In this document: piece after piece, positions 61,097-64,000 of the stretch
Position numbering within the stretch: position 1 is the stretch's first letter
How the letters are laid out: each line of letters starts with the position of its first letter
DNA from: Amycolatopsis sp. QT-25
GTDB lineage: Bacteria > Actinomycetota > Actinomycetes > Mycobacteriales > Pseudonocardiaceae
DNA: 64,000 nt
Assembly: GCF_029369745.1 (NCBI RefSeq)
Contig: NZ_CP120210.1
Coordinates: forward strand, 1,488,001 to 1,552,000
Direction of reading: 5' to 3'
The notes under the pieces: model-generated
The model's input: only the letters and a program-made list of their open reading frames with translations
What the model was told of the DNA's origin: nothing
Databases searched by the model: none
Translations under genes and position numbers: made by a program

Positions 61097-61195
61097 TCAG
61101 CGTAAGGCGCCAGCGTGTTCGATGGCTCATTGGGCGAAGGTGCGTGCTGGACGGCCGGTGACCTCTTCGACGGTCGGCAGGACCGTTCGACCTCG
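61097..61195 (-). pseudogene. C-terminal remnant of an NmrA/SDR-like gene
   Basis: Reading leftward, GRTVLPTVEEVTGRPARTFA then Q, a TGA (61127-61129) and AIEHAGALR with a final stop at 61097. Intact NAD(P)-binding NmrA-like proteins end in a very similar way with Trp where the TGA stands. Only about 33 residues survive. The rest of the gene is absent to the right, where the next gene begins. Confidence 0.6.
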
Positions 61196-62354
61196 GCAGG
61201 CCGGTCCATGCCGCAGCCTGCGCACGCGCACGGCATTCCCGCCGACATATGTCGCCAACGCCAAGGGCGTCTATCGCAGCATCGGCTCTCGCGACGAGCA
61301 GAAGTACCTCGGCCACGGCGTGTGGACGCGAAGCGATGAGCTGTCGAGAACCGGCGACCGGGACTCCTACGACGACTACCGCGAGGTGAGCGCCGCGGAG
61401 CTGGAGAAGCTCAAGCAACTGGCCGACGATCGCGTGCCTGTGAAGCAGGAGCGGCGGGACGGGTTCGAAGGCGGCGGATTCGCGGTGTTCCGGCGGGAGA
61501 CCGACATGATCGATCTGCGCTCCGCGTACGCCGTGGTCGACGAGTTGCCGCCGGAACACCGTTACGCGTTGTCGCTGGCCCCTTTCGAACGGGACAGCCT
61601 TACGGGCATCGTCGCTCTGCTGGCGGCACGTCGGCGTGCCGAACAGGTGGCGGGTCACTATTACTTCGCGGAGTTCGAGAGGCTGGACGACGTCGCGGAC
61701 TTCGACCGTGCGCACGCGCTGACCCGGTGCCCCTCAAGCGGTGACGGCGAATGGGAGACCTACCTGCAAGAGGGTGTGTGGGTGCTGGGGAAGGAGCCGC
61801 GAGACAGGGTTGTGCTGCCGGTCGGCCGCGACGATCTGGAACGGGCCGTCCGCGGACGGGAGACCGCCGAGGTCAGGTACTTCGACGTGTGGCACGGCCT
61901 CGACACCAAGGGCGGGTACCACATCCACGATCTCGTTCGCCGCACCGGATCGGCCGACGAGATCCCCGACGACCTCGGCTGGCAGCGCAGCGACGTCCTC
62001 GGGCGACTGAAGCCCGGCTGGTGGGTGGTGGAGCTCAGCGAGTGGCACTTCCGCATCGCACGCGCCGTCGCTGGGATCACAGGGAGATCGCGCGCGTTCC
62101 GCGGCCGGACCTACGACTACCAAGCAGTCTTCCACAGAGGGGACGACGTCTACGATCTCGATAACGCCCTCTTCCTGGTCAAGCGCCTGCCGAACCCGTA
62201 TGAACTCGAATACGAGCTGTGGACATCGGACGGCTGGCAGCCGACCAGTAACCTGCTGCTCGAGTACAACACGCTCCCCATCTCCGAGGAGGAGTTCCGG
62301 CGGCTGGCAGTGTTCAGCCCAAACGGACCCAATACCGGCGACCTCGGACGCTGA
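61122..62354 (+). CDS. Large hypothetical protein, unclear 5' end
   Basis: 410 residues if ATG at 61122 is used, but that start and the two GTG codons after it (61140, 61158) overlap an old NmrA-like remnant on the other strand. Convincing protein sequence begins only near 61245 (YVANAKGVYRSIGSRDEQ). There is no start codon or ribosome site there, so the gene may have lost its real start. The body is polar, rich in Asp, Glu and Arg, with several Trp/Tyr (DVWHGLDTKGGYHIHDLV, LKPGWWVVELSEWHF). I do not recognise the family. It ends 168 bases before the FAD-oxidase fragment, which is on the opposite strand. Confidence 0.5.
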   Translation: MAHWAKVRAGRPVTSSTVGRTVRPRQAGPCRSLRTRTAFPPTYVANAKGVYRSIGSRDEQKYLGHGVWTRSDELSRTGDRDSYDDYREVSAAELEKLKQLADDRVPVKQERRDGFEGGGFAVFRRETDMIDLRSAYAVVDELPPEHRYALSLAPFERDSLTGIVALLAARRRAEQVAGHYYFAEFERLDDVADFDRAHALTRCPSSGDGEWETYLQEGVWVLGKEPRDRVVLPVGRDDLERAVRGRETAEVRYFDVWHGLDTKGGYHIHDLVRRTGSADEIPDDLGWQRSDVLGRLKPGWWVVELSEWHFRIARAVAGITGRSRAFRGRTYDYQAVFHRGDDVYDLDNALFLVKRLPNPYELEYELWTSDGWQPTSNLLLEYNTLPISEEEFRRLAVFSPNGPNTGDLGR

Positions 62355-62522
62355 GGCAGTCGTGGGCCGAGCGCCGACTCCCTCGAACGCTCCATACCGC
62401 GGAGCCAAGGGAACCCGACCGGCCTGTCTACGACCAGCCGGATGGAGTGGTCCTGCTCGCCGCGTCTCTGTTACGCGATTGCGGTGGTCTCGGTCCTGTA
62501 GGCCGTATCGCGGCCGTAGGTC

Positions 62523-62753
62523 CTGTCGCATCGGGCTCAGGTCGAGCGTCAGTCCGCCGTCGGCCAGCGCGCGACCGGCCCAGTCGTGCCCGCCACCGCG
62601 GACCGACAGCGGGAGCCCCTTCTCCAGGGCGGTCCGAATCCCGGCCTGGACATCAGCCGTGTCGGCGCAGCGAAGGACGGCAAGCGGACGGCTGGTCACC
62701 GCGCCGTTCCAGATGGACAGGACCGCTTCGTATTCCGTTCCGGATGTCAGCAT
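62523..62753 (-). pseudogene. N-terminal fragment of a FAD-binding (berberine-bridge type) oxidoreductase
   Basis: From ATG at 62753 the 77-residue fragment includes VTSRPLAVLRCADTADVQAG, LPLSVRGGGHDWAGRALADG and LTLDLSPMRQ. That is the PCMH-type FAD-binding start with the conserved GGGHDWAG, whose His often holds flavin covalently. The homology stops abruptly near 62523 and no remainder is seen. It diverges from the TetR gene across the operator at 62786, a common pairing in which TetR controls the oxidoreductase. Confidence 0.75.
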
Positions 62754-62785
62754 GTCACCAACATCACCAGAGTAACCCTATATTA

Positions 62786-62804
62786 ATCAGAGTTAAACTC
62801 TGAT
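62786..62804. promoter_or_regulatory. TetR operator palindrome
   Basis: ATCAGAGTTAAACTCTGAT is a perfect 19-base palindrome with one central base, 30 bases upstream of the TetR ATG and 33 bases from the start of the oxidoreductase remnant. A degenerate half-site ccagagtaac lies at 62768-62777. Confidence 0.8.
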
Positions 62805-62833
62805 GAGTGGCCTCGGGGTATGCTGGGATCGCC

Positions 62834-63439
62834 ATGACCGAGCTTCCGAGAGGCCGCCGCGCCGAGTACGCCGCGGCCACCCGCACCGCCATCACCGACG
62901 CAGCGCGTCTGCTCTTCGCCCGTAACGGATTCTTCGCGACGAAGATCGACGACATCGCGGCGGAAGCCCGGGTGGCACCGGCCACGGTGTACGCGGTGAC
63001 CGGCGGTAAACAGGGCCTGATCCGGACGCTGGTCGACCTGTGGAGCCGAGCGCCGATCGTGGCGCAGACCCTCTCCCGGATCGAGACCCTCATCGACCCG
63101 GACGAGATACTGCGGCACACCGCGGCCGTGGTCAGGTCCATGCGCGAGAAATACGGCGACATCATCCGGCTGGTGCTGTCGACCGCGCCACACAATCCCG
63201 AGGTCGCAGAGGACCTGCGCGTGGCCACGAAGCGCTACCGCGATGCCATCGAAGCCGTCGCCACCCGGCTCCGCGACGTCGGCGGTCTGCGCGAAGGAAC
63301 GACGGTCGCGGAGGCGAGCGACATCCTCTGGTTCTACTTCGGATATTCCGGTTACTTCACCTTGCACGATGACAATGGCTGGACCTACGAGAAATCGGAA
63401 AGCTGGCTGGTCGCTCAAGCCGCCGCGGCCCTTCGCTGA
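62834..63439 (+). CDS. TetR-family transcription repressor
   Basis: 201 residues from ATG at 62834 (a GTG at 62807 is possible). The N-terminal helix-turn-helix is classical: AITDAARLLFARNGFFATKI, DDIAAEARVAPATVYAV. The C-terminal ligand domain is all-helical. Likely represses itself and the divergent oxidoreductase gene through the operator at 62786. Since that oxidoreductase is now only a fragment, its regulon may be reduced to itself or to distant genes. Confidence 0.87.
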   Translation: MTELPRGRRAEYAAATRTAITDAARLLFARNGFFATKIDDIAAEARVAPATVYAVTGGKQGLIRTLVDLWSRAPIVAQTLSRIETLIDPDEILRHTAAVVRSMREKYGDIIRLVLSTAPHNPEVAEDLRVATKRYRDAIEAVATRLRDVGGLREGTTVAEASDILWFYFGYSGYFTLHDDNGWTYEKSESWLVAQAAAALR

Positions 63440-63808
63440 CACGCGCTCGTGCCCGGCCGTCGGAAGCGGGAATCGGGCACGTGGTCGACGGCTGCCTGCA
63501 GCGTCTCGGTTTCGGTGGCCAGAATCGATTCTTCGGAAGGTAAGGTTGATCGCCGTGCCGCCCACAGCCACCTGATTTCGCGTGCACCCCAGCCTGTTCG
63601 GTGGATGTCCACGTAGCGCTGGCATTGTGTCGTCACAAGCTTCACCAGGGCCTGTATCGAAGTCGGTCAATTCTCGTTTCGTCGTGGCGGGGGCCGTTAT
63701 GGGTCGCGGAGCAGGTGTCGGCGCGTGCACGGCGCTTACGAGAGACAGGGAACGTCCCGCTCGTCGGCATGTCGCGCACCGGGACCGGCTGCGAGGCCAC
63801 CCCTCCGG
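63440..63808. other. Intergenic, nothing recognised
   Basis: 369 bases between the TetR gene and the end of a leftward LuxR-type gene. Frames here show no coding bias. Confidence 0.4.
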
Positions 63809-64000
63809 TCAGGCGATCGGGATGCGCTCCGGCTCCCTGAGCTGGCGCCGGGAGGAGATGCCGAGCTTGCGGAAGATGTTGCGCAGGTGCGCGTCGACCG
63901 TGCGGGGGCTGAGGAACAGCCGTCCCGCTACTTCCTTCGAGGTCGCTCCGGTCGCGACGAGCCGGGCGATGAGTGTTTCTTGAGCGGTGAGCGCCTCGGA
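63809..64000 (-). CDS. LuxR-type regulator, C-terminal end only
   Basis: The last 63 residues of a gene that enters from the right edge. They form a LuxR DNA-binding domain: LTAQETLIARLVATGATSKE, VAGRLFLSPRTVDAHLRNIF, RKLGISSRRQL, then a short tail ending ERIPIA. The N-terminal part, which would tell a response regulator from a LAL-type ATPase regulator, is outside the window. Confidence 0.85.
   Translation of the reverse strand, partial: SEALTAQETLIARLVATGATSKEVAGRLFLSPRTVDAHLRNIFRKLGISSRRQLREPERIPIA

Noticed and set aside
1..64000. Insertion sequences, integrases, tRNA or rRNA genes
   Set aside because: No transposase or integrase motif, no cloverleaf and no rRNA-like segment was recognised in any part of the window.

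Overview
The window is high-GC DNA with long codon-biased genes, many GTG starts and almost no AT-rich spacers. It carries SARP/AfsR-type and LuxR-type regulators, small secreted chaplin-like proteins, an RHS toxin with an Imm1 immunity gene, and a class I lanthipeptide cluster. This points to a filamentous actinomycete; Amycolatopsis or a close relative (Pseudonocardiaceae) is my best guess. That placement is inference. No rRNA, tRNA, CRISPR array, integrase or transposase was seen.

Layout. (1) 1-3,200: the truncated end of a LuxR-type regulator, two small secreted paralogues, and a secreted lysyl-oxidase-like protein. (2) 3,346-20,151: an extracellular or cell-wall polysaccharide locus. The plus strand has a UDP-GlcNAc 2-epimerase, an initiating phosphoglycosyl transferase and a GHL15-type lipoprotein. 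The minus strand has a flavin oxidoreductase and a GT2 transferase, then nine tightly coupled genes: two GT4 transferases, flippase, GT87 transferase, chain-length protein, another GT4, polymerase/ligase, polysaccharide deacetylase and a DMT-like membrane protein. A third copy of the small secreted protein lies just beyond. (3) 21,163-25,439: an AfsR-like regulator divergent from an imine-reductase-like enzyme. (4) 26,055-29,508: an osmoprotectant ABC importer in which permease, ATPase and second permease form one polypeptide, followed by its binding lipoprotein. (5) 29,566-37,818: mixed single genes (STAS protein, EcsC-like protein, CGNR regulator, MFS exporter, secreted alpha/beta hydrolase, a DddP-like M24 protein, Nudix hydrolase). 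(6) 38,665-47,550: a polymorphic-toxin locus with a 2,038-residue secreted RHS protein ending in a deaminase toxin, Imm1 immunity, a propeller protein, a decayed second RHS module and a probable orphan immunity gene. (7) 47,850-51,091: decaying genes, namely a frameshifted arylamine N-acetyltransferase and a DUF4041/GIY-YIG gene with an in-frame amber codon. (8) 51,394-60,913: a class I lanthipeptide cluster with a stand-alone LuxR HTH protein, precursor LanA, LanC, full-length LanB, ABC exporter and an erythromycin-esterase-like enzyme, followed by a small secreted Cys-containing protein and a DUF6968 protein. (9) 61,097-64,000: gene remnants, a TetR regulator with a clear operator, and a truncated LuxR-type gene.

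The most notable items are the lanthipeptide precursor, whose core has eight Cys matched by eight Ser/Thr and begins with three back-to-back (S/T)-x-x-C units; the fused osmoprotectant importer with no canonical start codon; a family of 59-bp near-perfect palindromes at three places with compensatory base changes; and the two-module RHS locus with one module in decay.
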